64,000 nt of DNA from Deltaproteobacteria bacterium (GCA_016218975.1 JACRCO010000072.1:79566-143565); one strand, 5' to 3'; counted from the stretch's first letter, positions 45,013 through 55,400 are shown. The notes: generated by a model not told the origin, from the sequence alone. Translations and numbers: made by a program.

Positions 45013-47375
45013 ATCGCGTTACGGCGCTGTCGCTTGCCGCCGCGGTTTTCCTTTGCTCATGTTCCTCCTTCTTCCAGGGCAGCGTCCCGCAGCGTGACGG
45101 CGCCCTGGCCGTTCCGGGGCTCTCCGCTCCCGTGGAAATCGTCCGGGACAGGTACGGCATCCCCCATATCACGGCGCGGAACGACCGCGACCTCTACTTC
45201 GCGCAGGGGTTCGTCCACGCGCAGGACCGGCTCTTCCAGATGGATACGGAGCGGCGGCTTGCGCGCGGGGAGCTGGCCGAAATATTCGGAGAAAAGGCCC
45301 TGCCCGCCGACCGGCTCTTCCGGCACCTCGGGTTCGGCGCGAGGGCTTCCGCCCTTTTCGCCTCCTGGCCGGCGAAGACGCAGGAGATCGTCCGTGCGTA
45401 CTGCGAGGGGGTCAACGCTTCCATGGCCGCCGTCCGCGCCTGGCCCGTGGAGTTCCGCATCCTCGGAACCGCCCCCCGGCGGTTCTCTCCCGAAGACGTG
45501 GCTGCCGGAATCCTTCTCAAGTCGTTCGGGCTTGCGCAGTGGGCCGAAGAGGCATCCTTGTACAAAATGTCCCTCCGGCTTCCCCCGGCGAAGTTCGAGG
45601 AACTCCTTCCCCGGGTACCCGGCGACTCCCCGGTGATGGAGACTTCATTCGGACCTGCGGCCGCCATGCGGCCGGAGCCGCCGGAGATTCTCCCGGAGGG
45701 GCTGGCCTCCCTCCGCGAGACGCTTGGGGAGATTCCCCGCTGCGGCGGGTCGAACGCCTGGGCCGTCTCGGGGAGAAAGAGCGCCACCGGCAGCCCGATC
45801 CTCGCCGGCGATCCCCACTTGATGCTCCCCTGCCCTTCCCTCTGGTACGAGGTGCATCTCGCGGCTCCGGGCGTGGACGTCTACGGAGTGTCGTTCCCCG
45901 GCGCCCCCGGCGTGGTGATCGGGCACAATCCGAAGATCGCCTGGGGCTTCACCAACGCGATGCTGGACGACGCCGATTTCTTCGTGGAGAAGGTGGACGG
46001 AGAAAGCGTGATGTACCGGAAGAAGTGGGTGGCCATTGCGCGCCGCGTGGAGAAGATACGGATAAAGGACGGGAAGGAGGAGATCGTCACCGTGCGGGAG
46101 ACTCCGCACGGGCCGATCCTTTCCCCGATATTGCCGGGGATCTCGGCCGCACTTTCGTTCCGTTGGATCGGGTACGACGGCGGGGACCTGGTCGGTTCAC
46201 TGTACGCTTTGAACCGTGCCCGGAACCGGGAAGAATTCCTCGCTGCGGTGTCCGGTTTTCCCCATCCGGCGCAGAACATCGTGTACGCCGATACCGCGGG
46301 CAACATCGGCGCGGTGACGGCCGGGAGAATCCCCGTCAGAAAGGGCGGGAGCCGCCTGCTTCCGGTGCCCGGCGACTCGGGCGAATGGGACTGGAAAGGG
46401 TACGTGCCGTTTTCGGAAAATCCGAAGACCTGGAACCCTCCTGAAGGGTTCGTCGCCGCGGCCAACTTCCCCCCCGCGGGGAAAAAGTACCGGCATTACC
46501 TCTCCCGCCTCTACGAGCCTCCCGACCGCGGAAAGCGGATCGAGGGATTGCTTCGGTCGAAGGAGAAGTTCACGCCGGAGGCGTTCGAACGTATGCAGAG
46601 CGACGTCCTCCTGCCGGAGGCGGCGGACGTGGTGGCGCTGGCGATCCAGGTCGCCAAAAAACGTGAGGCCGAGTCTCCCGCCTTCCGCGAAGCAGCGATG
46701 ATCCTCTCCGAATGGGACCTCGCGGCCGGCACCGACAGCAGGGGCGCGCTGCTTTATGAAGTATTCTACGAGAAGCTCGTCGAAAGCGTATTCCGGGGAG
46801 GACTGGGGGCGGATCTTTACGAGGACTTTTCCCGTTCCTCGCGCCTGGCATGGAACGCGATGGACCGGGTGATCGAGCGGGGAGATTCCGCTTTTCTCGA
46901 AAATACGGCCGCTTCAAGGAAGGATTCCCTCGAAGACGCAGTGGCGCGAGCCCTTCTGTCGGCGATGAATTTCCTTAAAGAGAAGCTCGGCGGCGCCCGG
47001 TCTACGTGGATGTGGGGCCGCCTGCACCGGGTCACCTTCGAACACCCGTTCGGAAAATCGAAGTATCTCGAACGCTGGTTCAATATCGGTCCGCTGCCTG
47101 TTCCGGGCGACGGAAGGACCGTCTTCAAGCAGGAATTCCGCCGGGGGACGGATTTCTCGGTAGTGGTCGGTCCCTCCATGCGACAGGTGGTACCGCTCGG
47201 TTTCCGGGCGTCGGCCCGGTCGGTAGTCACCACCGGCGCCTCGGGCCATTTCTTCGAGCGCCACTACAGGGACCAGAATCCCCTGTGGCTGGCGGGAAAG
47301 ACCCACCCGGCCTGGACGGACAGGGGGGAGATCGACGCGAATGCCGAGGCGCGCCTCATGCTCACGCCGAAGTAA
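45009..47375 (+). CDS. Penicillin acylase-family N-terminal nucleophile hydrolase, lipoprotein
   Basis: A 788-residue protein. The signal ends FLCSCSS with a probable lipidation Cys at 18. The alpha chain begins APVEIVRDRYGIPHITA; autocleavage is expected before Ser248 in CGGSNAWAVSG, which becomes the catalytic N-terminal serine of the beta chain. GDPHLMLPCPSLWYEVHL and the later GVVIGHNPKIAWGFTN are family hallmarks. Members cleave amides such as penicillins or acyl-homoserine lactones; the substrate here is unknown. The frame is open back to 44106 only antisense-like through the upstream gene. Confidence 0.92.
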   Translation: MNRVTALSLAAAVFLCSCSSFFQGSVPQRDGALAVPGLSAPVEIVRDRYGIPHITARNDRDLYFAQGFVHAQDRLFQMDTERRLARGELAEIFGEKALPADRLFRHLGFGARASALFASWPAKTQEIVRAYCEGVNASMAAVRAWPVEFRILGTAPRRFSPEDVAAGILLKSFGLAQWAEEASLYKMSLRLPPAKFEELLPRVPGDSPVMETSFGPAAAMRPEPPEILPEGLASLRETLGEIPRCGGSNAWAVSGRKSATGSPILAGDPHLMLPCPSLWYEVHLAAPGVDVYGVSFPGAPGVVIGHNPKIAWGFTNAMLDDADFFVEKVDGESVMYRKKWVAIARRVEKIRIKDGKEEIVTVRETPHGPILSPILPGISAALSFRWIGYDGGDLVGSLYALNRARNREEFLAAVSGFPHPAQNIVYADTAGNIGAVTAGRIPVRKGGSRLLPVPGDSGEWDWKGYVPFSENPKTWNPPEGFVAAANFPPAGKKYRHYLSRLYEPPDRGKRIEGLLRSKEKFTPEAFERMQSDVLLPEAADVVALAIQVAKKREAESPAFREAAMILSEWDLAAGTDSRGALLYEVFYEKLVESVFRGGLGADLYEDFSRSSRLAWNAMDRVIERGDSAFLENTAASRKDSLEDAVARALLSAMNFLKEKLGGARSTWMWGRLHRVTFEHPFGKSKYLERWFNIGPLPVPGDGRTVFKQEFRRGTDFSVVVGPSMRQVVPLGFRASARSVVTTGASGHFFERHYRDQNPLWLAGKTHPAWTDRGEIDANAEARLMLTPK

Positions 47376-47426
47376 AGTTCGGACTGCCTCGAATCCAATA
47401 CCATGCCGGGAAATGTGGGTTAACCC

Positions 47427-47690
47427 TTAATCGTCCCGGCGGCGGGAGCGGGAAAGGAACCAGCGCTCGACAAGATAGAAGATGACCGGAAGGGCGACGA
47501 TAACGCCGATGATTTTCAGGCCGAGGCGGACGGTCCGCGATGCGATCCCTGCTGCTCCGGCGGCCATTTCCGGGATGGAAGCGCCGAGAAAGAGCGCGGC
47601 CGCGATTCCGGCGACGAGGGCGGCGGCAAGGAGCAGCCGGGAACCGGGGCGCCTGGTCCGTGTTTGCAACCTGCGAGGCCCTTCCGGCAT
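47427..47690 (-). CDS. Small two-segment membrane protein
   Basis: An 87-residue protein with two hydrophobic segments (LLLAAALVAGIAAALFLGA and IIGVIVALPVIFYLVERWF) flanked by basic residues. It starts six bases after the HD-GYP gene ends and is probably the last gene of that unit. Coding is supported by the membrane pattern and spacing. No family is recognised. Confidence 0.55.
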   Translation of the reverse strand: MPEGPRRLQTRTRRPGSRLLLAAALVAGIAAALFLGASIPEMAAGAAGIASRTVRLGLKIIGVIVALPVIFYLVERWFLSRSRRRDD

Positions 47691-47696
47691 TTCGGA

Positions 47697-48902
47697 TCAA
47701 TTCACCGGTGCGGGAGACGATGACGGGACAGCGCTTTCATCCGCGGTTCGGGTCAGGCCTTCGGTCGGGTCTTCGGAACTTTCCGCCAGCACGAGGGATT
47801 CAATGAAATTGTCGAACAGGGCCGGCTCGAACTCCTTCCCTCTCCCGTCCCTCATGATCTCCATGGCCGTTTCTACGTCCAGGCTCCGCCGATACGGCCG
47901 GTTCGTGCGCAGCGCGTCGTAGACGTCCGCAATCTGGGTCATGTAGGAGGCGATGTTCAGGGGACCTCCGTAGGATATTTTCGGATACCCGGTGAAATTA
48001 TACTTTACGTGGTGCTCGAAACAGACGATCATCGGCAGTTCCGATCCGCAGTCGATCTTCCTCAGCAGAGCGGCGCCGGTGACGGGGTGCTCGGCGATCC
48101 GCTGGAATTCCTCGGGGCTGATCTTGCCGGGTTTCTGAAGGATTTCCAGCGGGATCATCTCCTTCCCCACGTCGTGCAGCATGGCCGCGAGCCCCAACTC
48201 GTGTATCGTGCCGTCGGGGACTCCGATGCGCATCGCCTGGGCCAGGACCATCGCGCATACGTTGAGCGAATGCGTCACGGTGTAATCGTCGTGGGATTGA
48301 AGGCGCAATAGCCGCGAGATGAGGAAATCGTCCTGGTGAAGCCCCTTCATCACATTCGCCACGATCTCCCTTCCGTCCTTGAGTGAAGCGCTTCCCTTTC
48401 CCTTGGTGAGGGAGGACAGGACGTCTTTCAGGACATTCGTCGCGCCGTAGAGGATATGGTTACGCGGCAACGTGTAAGCGAGCCCCGACATACCCGCCGC
48501 ATCTTCGAATGTCTGTATGGTACCGTAGGAGATGCATTCCCACTTGCGGTCCCCGGGTTGTTCGGCGGCGTCGGCGAGAAACAGGATGAACTGCTTGAGT
48601 TCTCCGTAGGTCAGGCCGTCCCGGATGGATATCTTCTCGATTCCCCTGTCGCGAAGCTCGCGAAGCAGTTTTCGCGGGAACATCTTGTCCATGTCGAGGT
48701 AGGGGGTATTACCGATGATGAATTGGTCGCCCAGTACGCCGATATGCAACGTCCCGAGCGCGGCCGTCGTCCGCAGGATCCGTGCGTGCAGCCGGGACAA
48801 CGGGGCCTGGAACCGGTTATGGTGATCGGGATAGATGCGCGCGGCCTGGAGACACTGCCCCAGGTTCAGGATCACCTGGAAGAGGTATTCCTTATCGATC
48901 AT
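47697..48902 (-). CDS. HD-GYP-related domain protein with altered GYP motif
   Basis: A 401-residue protein with a 150-residue N-terminal region of unknown function and a C-terminal HD-GYP domain. Metal-binding residues H211, H243-D244 (MLHDVGKE), H272 and H297-H298 are present. The canonical HHExxDGxGYP reads HHVKYNFTGYP, so the Glu and Asp are replaced while GYP is kept. HD-GYP enzymes hydrolyse cyclic di-GMP; here activity is uncertain and it may be a degenerate or altered-specificity member. The start at 48902 overlaps the HEAT-repeat gene stop (ATGA). Confidence 0.85.
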   Translation of the reverse strand: MIDKEYLFQVILNLGQCLQAARIYPDHHNRFQAPLSRLHARILRTTAALGTLHIGVLGDQFIIGNTPYLDMDKMFPRKLLRELRDRGIEKISIRDGLTYGELKQFILFLADAAEQPGDRKWECISYGTIQTFEDAAGMSGLAYTLPRNHILYGATNVLKDVLSSLTKGKGSASLKDGREIVANVMKGLHQDDFLISRLLRLQSHDDYTVTHSLNVCAMVLAQAMRIGVPDGTIHELGLAAMLHDVGKEMIPLEILQKPGKISPEEFQRIAEHPVTGAALLRKIDCGSELPMIVCFEHHVKYNFTGYPKISYGGPLNIASYMTQIADVYDALRTNRPYRRSLDVETAMEIMRDGRGKEFEPALFDNFIESLVLAESSEDPTEGLTRTADESAVPSSSPAPVN

Positions 48903-50965
48903 CCGGTGGCTCCCTGGCTGGACTTGAGCTGCCTGCAGTAATCGCGCACGGCGGTCCGCATCGAACGGCTCCCGCGGTGTATGTAGGACAGCGCCTCCGT
49001 TCCGCCGATCATGAAAAGGGCGTTGGCGGCCGCGATCCGGACGGTATCGTCCTCCGAGGACGAAAAAAGGTTTCCGTCGAGAAGAATCTTCCCGATCTGC
49101 GGCACCGCTTCGGGGACGTTCAGTTTTCCGAGCGCGACGATCGCCTCGCGCCGCACCCGGCGGTCCGCATGCCTGGTGGCCCCCAGCAAACCCGGCACGG
49201 CCTGGCGGTCGCGCATCTCCCCCATGATGTAGCAGATGTTGCGGACGAAGAACCACTTGGAATGGGACAGCCTGTCCCGTAAAAACGGCATCGCCGCCGG
49301 TCCGATCGCAACGGCGATCTTGAGCAGCATGCGGCGCCGCGATTGGCTGGGTTCGCCAAGGAGGCGGTCGAGCACCGGAAGCGTCGTCATCCACCCGAAC
49401 CTGGAAAGTATGGAGAAGATGGCGCCGGACGGGTCCGGCGTATGGGGGCCGGAGAGCTGAAAGTCGATGAGGTGTCCGAAGTCCGTTTTCTGGATGATTT
49501 CCTGGATCGCCCTGTTCCTTCCCGCGTCGACCTGTCTGGATATGTCATCCAGGCCGAAGAGAACGTCCCGCAGCAGATGGATTTCGTTGCGCGAGAGGAG
49601 ATTCGGAACGATCATCCGGAACTCGCGGAGAAGGTCGGTATACACTTCTTCCTCTTCCGCCGTCTTCAGGATGTCCAGCAGGATGAGGACGGTTTTCCGG
49701 TATCGCTCTTCGGGCGAGAGGGTGGCAAGGAGTAGGGAGTCGGGGGAAAACAGCGGCGTCCTCGCGCCGTTTTTGAAATCGTCCGACGAAATGCGCTCGA
49801 GGAAACGCGCATGGTCCTTCGCGACGTACTTGTCGTCGGACCGGGAGAGCAGCAATTGCTCGACGGTTTCCCACGTCTTGAGCGAATAGTAGTCCCGCGA
49901 TTTTATGCTCTCCTTGAGCCTGCCTGACAGTGCGGGCATCAGCGAATCGGACGCGTCACGTTTTACCGCCAGTGTCTCGAAAATCTTCCGGAAGCGCCCC
50001 GTGCTTTTTTGCTCCAGCGAGAGGACTGTTCCCATAAGATCCAGGAATTCCTCGCCGGTGCAGTCGTCGGTCAGCGATCGGGCGATGAAAAGGCCGAGCG
50101 GGTCTTCGGCTATTTTCCTCGCGTCCCCGGCGGATTCGATCCCGGCTTCCAGGAACGTGACGATCTCTTTTCTTCGGTCCTCCGGAAGATCGCGCAGGAC
50201 GCCGCCAAGGCGGGTGAACAGGCGTCGAAGCACTTCGGCGGAGATCCCTTGGGCCGTGTTCGCCGCAGGGCGACCCGGCCGGGAGTTCCCGGCGCGTTCG
50301 GACGAATCGGCACGCTCGATGATGAGCGATATCAACTCGGGGAAGTTGACGATTTCCTCGATGACTTTCCGTTCCGCATCCTCGTCGTCGGCGAAATTCG
50401 ACGTAAGAAGAGATTTCAAAAGGAAGTCTTCCCGCCCGGGATCCTTTACCTTGGCACCGTCGCATGCGACGGTTTGCCGGGAAAGCAACTCCTTGTAATT
50501 GTATGGGTTGATGGAAATTCCGTTCACGCCGGACCGTTGGAGATGTTTCTCGAACGGTTCGCCCGGTTTCTCCCCGCTGTTCCGGTGGAGGAATTCGAAG
50601 AAGATGATGAGCTCGGAAACAGGAACCTGCGGTCCGAAAGAGATGGTCGCGACGCCGAGCAGGTAAAGATGCTCGGTCAGGCTGCGGACCAGTTTGTTCC
50701 CTTTTCCGTAAAACTCGTTCAGATAAAGGAATTTCTCCCGGACTACCCCCAGGAGCAGCCGGTTGCCCTCCGCCTCCGCCAGCCAGGATGACAGGGCGGT
50801 ATGAAACTCCGTGATCCGGTCCGCCGTTGTGGGATGCCCGGTGCCGTACAGAACGGCCCAGTACTTGGTTCTTGCCGCCGACAGCAGCAGATTTTCGATT
50901 GCCGGACTTATGCATCCCCCCGCCGGCATGGCACCCGCATTTCCGGACACGGTTTCTTCCTTCAC
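48899..50965 (-). CDS. Large HEAT-repeat protein paired with the HD-GYP protein
   Basis: A 688-residue, mostly helical soluble protein. The C-terminal third (about 545-675) shows HEAT-type repeats such as WFFVRNICYIMGEMRDRQAV and VRREAIVALGKLNVPEAVPQ. The N-terminal part (about 25-150) has weak similarity of pattern to the N-terminal region of its HD-GYP neighbour (AARTKYWAVLYGTGHPTT versus LQAARIYPDHHNRF), both suggesting a shared input domain. The GTG start at 50965 is uncertain; ATG 50929 is an alternative. No function is known; a scaffold in c-di-GMP or motility control is a guess. Confidence 0.75.
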   Translation of the reverse strand: MKEETVSGNAGAMPAGGCISPAIENLLLSAARTKYWAVLYGTGHPTTADRITEFHTALSSWLAEAEGNRLLLGVVREKFLYLNEFYGKGNKLVRSLTEHLYLLGVATISFGPQVPVSELIIFFEFLHRNSGEKPGEPFEKHLQRSGVNGISINPYNYKELLSRQTVACDGAKVKDPGREDFLLKSLLTSNFADDEDAERKVIEEIVNFPELISLIIERADSSERAGNSRPGRPAANTAQGISAEVLRRLFTRLGGVLRDLPEDRRKEIVTFLEAGIESAGDARKIAEDPLGLFIARSLTDDCTGEEFLDLMGTVLSLEQKSTGRFRKIFETLAVKRDASDSLMPALSGRLKESIKSRDYYSLKTWETVEQLLLSRSDDKYVAKDHARFLERISSDDFKNGARTPLFSPDSLLLATLSPEERYRKTVLILLDILKTAEEEEVYTDLLREFRMIVPNLLSRNEIHLLRDVLFGLDDISRQVDAGRNRAIQEIIQKTDFGHLIDFQLSGPHTPDPSGAIFSILSRFGWMTTLPVLDRLLGEPSQSRRRMLLKIAVAIGPAAMPFLRDRLSHSKWFFVRNICYIMGEMRDRQAVPGLLGATRHADRRVRREAIVALGKLNVPEAVPQIGKILLDGNLFSSSEDDTVRIAAANALFMIGGTEALSYIHRGSRSMRTAVRDYCRQLKSSQGATG

Positions 50966-51072
50966 CCCCGGAAATCATTTCGGTTTTTCAGCGCACTTTC
51001 TTTAACGGGACACGCGTATCAACCAATTGACCCGGCTGGGAAATTTACGCGACCCCTGATATTCCGGGCGAA

Positions 51073-51114
51073 TTGACCTTCATCAAGGACCCGGATCGCC
51101 GCCTCCGCGATAAT
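51073..51114 (+). promoter_or_regulatory. Class II FNR/DNR-type promoter of the hemerythrin gene
   Basis: TTGAC-CTTC-ATCAA at 51073-51086 matches the FNR/DNR box (TTGAT-N4-ATCAA) at nine of ten positions. GATAAT at 51109-51114 is a good -10. If transcription starts about seven bases after it (near 51121), the box is centred at -41.5, exactly the class II activator position. Confidence 0.72.
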
Positions 51115-51137
51115 GGCGCGAAAAGGAGGGAGAGCCG

Positions 51138-51941
51138 ATGGGAACCAGCCTGCAAACGCCGATCAAGGAATTGATCGGAAGATATCCGAAGGTGGGAAAT
51201 ATCCTGGACGAGTACGGCATAGGATGCGTCCCCTGCAGCGTGGGGACATGTGCACTGGGCGACATCCTTGAGATACACAACCTGTCCCCCGAGAACGAGG
51301 AAATCCTGATGATAAGGATTGCGGCCGTCGTTTCGCCCGGGAAGCCGATCGAACGTCCGGCGAGAAAGCGCGGATCCGATGCGCGGCAAGGGAAAATCGC
51401 ATATTCCCCGCCGATGAAACTCCTGGTGGACGAGCACGTGCTGATCAAGAAATTCATCGGCCTTGTACCGGCGCTGGTCGAAGCGACGGACATCGCATCG
51501 GAAAGCGGACGGGAGCGGATAATCGCATGCGTCGACTTCATCCGTTCCTACGCGGACAGGTTCCACCATGCCAAGGAGGAGGACATCCTCTTCGCACGTT
51601 TCGACCAGGGGCTGGACATACTCAAGGTCATGCACGAGGACCACAGGAGAGGCAGGGCCTGCGTCCGCGAGGTATTCGAAGCGTTGGAACGCGGGGATGG
51701 CGAAAAGGTCGCCGATGGATTTCATCGCTATTCGGAGGTGCTGACCGAGCACATCAAGAAGGAAGACGGGATCCTGTACCCGTGGATGGATCGCATCCTT
51801 TCCACGCGGGAGGTGGGGGAGTTGTACTCCAGGTTCCGCGAGGTGGACGCGAATTTCGAGGAAAGCGGGAAACGATACGAGTCGTTCGTCATCGATCTGG
51901 AAAACACATTGGGCGCAAGAAGCGCGGAGGTGGCAAGATGA
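51138..51941 (+). CDS. ScdA/YtfE-like hemerythrin-domain protein
   Basis: A 267-residue protein. Residues 1-65 are a DUF1858/ScdA_N-like module (ELIGRYPKVGNILDEYGIGC with CVPCSVGTCALGD). Residues about 95-245 form a hemerythrin-like four-helix domain with iron-ligand candidates in LVDEHVLIKKF, FHHAKEEDILF, MHEDHRRGR and TEHIKKEDGILYPW. Such proteins bind NO or O2 and repair nitrosatively damaged iron centres. An FNR/DNR-type box upstream supports a role in NO or oxygen response. AGGAGGGAG precedes the ATG; the stop overlaps the next gene. Confidence 0.9.
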   Translation: MGTSLQTPIKELIGRYPKVGNILDEYGIGCVPCSVGTCALGDILEIHNLSPENEEILMIRIAAVVSPGKPIERPARKRGSDARQGKIAYSPPMKLLVDEHVLIKKFIGLVPALVEATDIASESGRERIIACVDFIRSYADRFHHAKEEDILFARFDQGLDILKVMHEDHRRGRACVREVFEALERGDGEKVADGFHRYSEVLTEHIKKEDGILYPWMDRILSTREVGELYSRFREVDANFEESGKRYESFVIDLENTLGARSAEVAR

Positions 51942-52414
51942 GCGGATTTCAAGGATGTCCCGGTTCACGCACGTTCGAGTTCGGGAAGGATGATCAGCAG
52001 GAAAGCGCGCCGGCGGGAAGGGTCGCTTCGCAGCTCCGTCAGTGGCCGATCCAGCTCCACCTGGTTTCTCCGGCAGCTCCCTACTTCCAGGGGGCGGACG
52101 TGCTGCTGGCTGCGGACTGCGTCCCCTTCGCCATGGGGAATTTCCATGCGGACTACCTGAAAGGGAAGTCGCTCGCGATCGCCTGCCCGAAGCTGGACTC
52201 GGACCAGGAAATGTACATCGAGAAGATCAAGGCGCTTTGCGAGGAGGCGAAGATAAACACGCTCACGGTGATCGTCATGCAGGTTCCCTGCTGCCGGGGG
52301 CTCCTCGGGATCACTCTGGCGGCGGTCAGGAAAAGCGAGCGGAAAGTTCCCGTGCGGTTGGTGGTCGTGAGCCTGCAGGGAGACGTGCTCCAGGAGGACT
52401 GGGCGGAAGCGTAG
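51938..52414 (+). CDS. Ferredoxin-associated C-terminal domain protein lacking the 4Fe-4S motifs
   Basis: A 158-residue protein (GCPGSRTFEF at residues 6-15, LRQWPIQLHLVSPAAPYFQG, VLLAADCVPFAMGNFH, LAIACPKLD, VIVMQVPCCRGL). These match the C-terminal part of anaerobe ferredoxin-domain proteins of about 250 residues, which normally start with two [4Fe-4S] motifs. That front part is absent here, and the ATG overlaps the hemerythrin stop, so the short form is genuine. The remaining cysteines (C7, one in the VLLAADC stretch, and CC in VPCC) could still bind a cofactor. Its role is unknown; co-expression suggests work with the hemerythrin protein. Confidence 0.8.
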   Translation: MSGFQGCPGSRTFEFGKDDQQESAPAGRVASQLRQWPIQLHLVSPAAPYFQGADVLLAADCVPFAMGNFHADYLKGKSLAIACPKLDSDQEMYIEKIKALCEEAKINTLTVIVMQVPCCRGLLGITLAAVRKSERKVPVRLVVVSLQGDVLQEDWAEA

Positions 52415-52428
52415 GCCTGCGGCGGCGG

Positions 52429-55400
52429 TCAGGGGCCGCGGAAGAGGACGAAAGGCGCCCAGAAGAACGGATGGGCATAAGAGAGGACGTGCCCGGATTC
52501 CAGCCGCTCCCGCTTCCGGATCGTCTCGAGTTTGCTCTCACGGAGCGCATGGGCCTTCCTTGAGGGATCGACGCGCACCCCTTCGTGGAACCCCGTGATC
52601 AGCTGCGACGTGGAGCGGTCGTAGACGCTCCAGAGGCTCACCACGAGGGACGATGCCCCCGCGTAGATGAAAGCCTGCCCCATCCCGATCAGCCCTTCGC
52701 CGTCGCGTATCCTGCCCAGCCCCGCCTCGCAGGCGCTCAGCGTCACCAGGTCGGCGTTGAGGCGGATATTGAAGATCTCGTGGGTTTCGAGAAGGGAACC
52801 GTCCTCTTCTCCCGGCCGCGGAGCGAAGACGAGGCCGGAAAACATCGGATCCCTCTCGTCGAGAATTCCGTGCGTCGACAGGATCACCGACCGGTAGCCG
52901 CCCGCCTCGGAGAGGAACCGCGCCTTCGTCGCATCCATTCCCAGGTAGACTTTCGTCCCGCCGTCGTATAGGGACGCGACGGCACGTGCCTCCCGTTCCG
53001 CGAACGGAAGCCCCGGCATCATGATCCGATGTCCCCTGCGCATCCGCACGCCGCGGCGCTTCCCGTCCGCTCGTTCCGGGGTCGGATTCCCGAAGGCTAT
53101 CAGCGTTCCCTTCGGCGCGCCGTCCCCCGTTCTGCGCAATCCCGGATCGAGCAGGCTCGCCGATAGCCCGTAGGCGACGGGAGGCAGCGCTTCGACGGCG
53201 TATCGGGGCGTTTCGAACCTCCCGAAGACGATTCCTTCGGGCATTGGCCGCGCATCGAGGTCGCGGACGAGCAATTCGAACGGGAGATGATAAAGAGGGC
53301 CGTGCGGCACGATGACGATACCGGATGCCCCGCGGACATGCTTTTCCACCGGCGCAAGGAGAAGTCCGTAGAGATCGCGGGCCAGGGCAAGGTCGAACTT
53401 CTCAAGATCCTGAATGTTCCCGCCGGTCTTGATCTGCTCGAAGGGACTTCTGAGCGCTTCCACCTTCGCTGCGAGCTCCCGTTTTCCGATCGGGATCGGA
53501 TGCAGAACCTCGAGACCCTCGCGGGAGACGACGAAGAGAAACGTGCCGCGCTCACCGACAAAGTACTCCAGCAGCCGCACCCCTTCGCCCAGCGTCCTGC
53601 TGCGGATCTCCTCCATTTCCAGGGGCCGCGGATTCTTGAGGCGGGCGTAGGCAGGATACTTCCCCTCCAGTTCCCGGAGAAATGCATTCCGCTCCACGAG
53701 GAGGCGGTCGAGGTCAGTTTTCATGGCATCGCTTTTTTTCGGGTCGCGCTCACGAAGGAGTTCTCCCGACAGGGAGCGGATTCCGGAACGGATATCTGCC
53801 TCCCGGGCGAGAGTTGCCGCATCGACCCCTCCGCGGATAAGGCCGCTCGCCCCCCGGATGAGGTCCAGCATGGTCCTTTCCCGCGCGCGCTCGGAGATAT
53901 GGAGGGCCAAAGCGCCGTCCTCCCGCCGGCCTCCCTCGCGGTGCATTCGCGCCAGGAGGGAGATAAGCGCATCGTAGGGTCCCTGGCGCCGTTCGAAGAA
54001 GGCGATCTTGTGCTCCTCGGACGTCAGGCGGCTCCGTACCGACTCGAGGGCTTCGATCGATGCCATGTATGAATCTTTCGCCTTCGCGAGTTCCCCTCGC
54101 CTCTCGAAGATGGCCCCCCGGCCCAGGTGGATCGCCGAAATGTGCTCGAATGCCCGGATCCGTTCGAAAGTCTCGAGCGCTTTCCCGTAGGCATCGAGCG
54201 CCTCGGGAAGCTTTCCCCGGGCTTCGTGGATGCGGTGGGCGATCAGCTGCCAGGCCTGCCCCATCCCCTGAAGGTCCCCGGAAGCGTTCCATAAACCGAT
54301 CGCTTCGCGGAGAGACGCCAACCCCTCCTCATGCCGCCCCAGGAGCGCGAGAGCTATCGCTTTCTGGTGGAGTCCCAGGCCTTGCCATTCCTTCTCCTTC
54401 ATCTCGGCCGCGAGGGCGATCGCCTCGCCGGCGCGCGCGAGGGATACGGCGAAATCCCGTGAGGCATCCGTCCCGGGAGAAAGTTCGCCGAGTTCCCGAT
54501 GAATCTGCGCCGACGCGCGCAGGACGTATCCCTGACGCCATCGGTCGCTTGCGGATCGGGCCTCCCGTAGCGCCTCCTCTTCGAGGCTTGCCGCTTCCCG
54601 GTACCGTTTTGCCGCGGTCTTCAGGTCCCCGTCCGCAGCCGCGACGGAGGCGAGCCTCGCGGTGCAAAGGCCAAGGTGATTCAGCGCCCGGGCGCGGCAA
54701 CGGGACCGTTCCTGCGTATCCGGAATTTCGGCGGCAGCCTCCAAGGTGCGCCGGTGGAGGTCCGCGGCCTTTTCGTAATCCCCCATCTGCCGGAAGAAAT
54801 AGCCCGTGTAATCCCTGCTCTCGGCTATGGCCGAAGGATCATGCCCCTCCCCAGCGTACCGAAGCGCACTCCCGTATGCGTCATAGGCTTCCTCGAAATC
54901 GCCCCGGACGACCTGGATATCGCCGATCTGGCGCAATGCCCGGCCTGCTTCCTTCCAGTCCTCGGGAAGCCGGAGGATCTCCAGCGCCTTTCTGTAGAAG
55001 GAGAGAGCGCCGGGGTGGTCCTTCCTTCGCTCCCGGACGTCGCCTATGTCGATGAGCGCCGTCCCATGCATCGAACGGTCTCCTCCCCGCTGCGCCAGGT
55101 CGAGCGCGCGCTGATGCAATCGTTCGGCCTCCGTGTAGTCGGCCATTTTCCTGTGCGCTCGGCCAAGGTCGTGAAGGACTTTCATCTCCCCCGCATCGTC
55201 CCCTATGGAAGTGTAGATCTCGAGTGCGGAGGTTCCGGCGGAAATCACGTCTCCGTAGCGTCCCTGGAGAAAGGCTTCCCTGGCACGTGATGCATGGAGA
55301 TCCGCTTCCTTTTTTCGTTCGCCGGTTTCCGCAGGCGATGCCTTGTGCCGGTAGATCCGGTCCTGGGGGGATGGGTCTTTCGCGAGAGCGGTGCAGGCGA

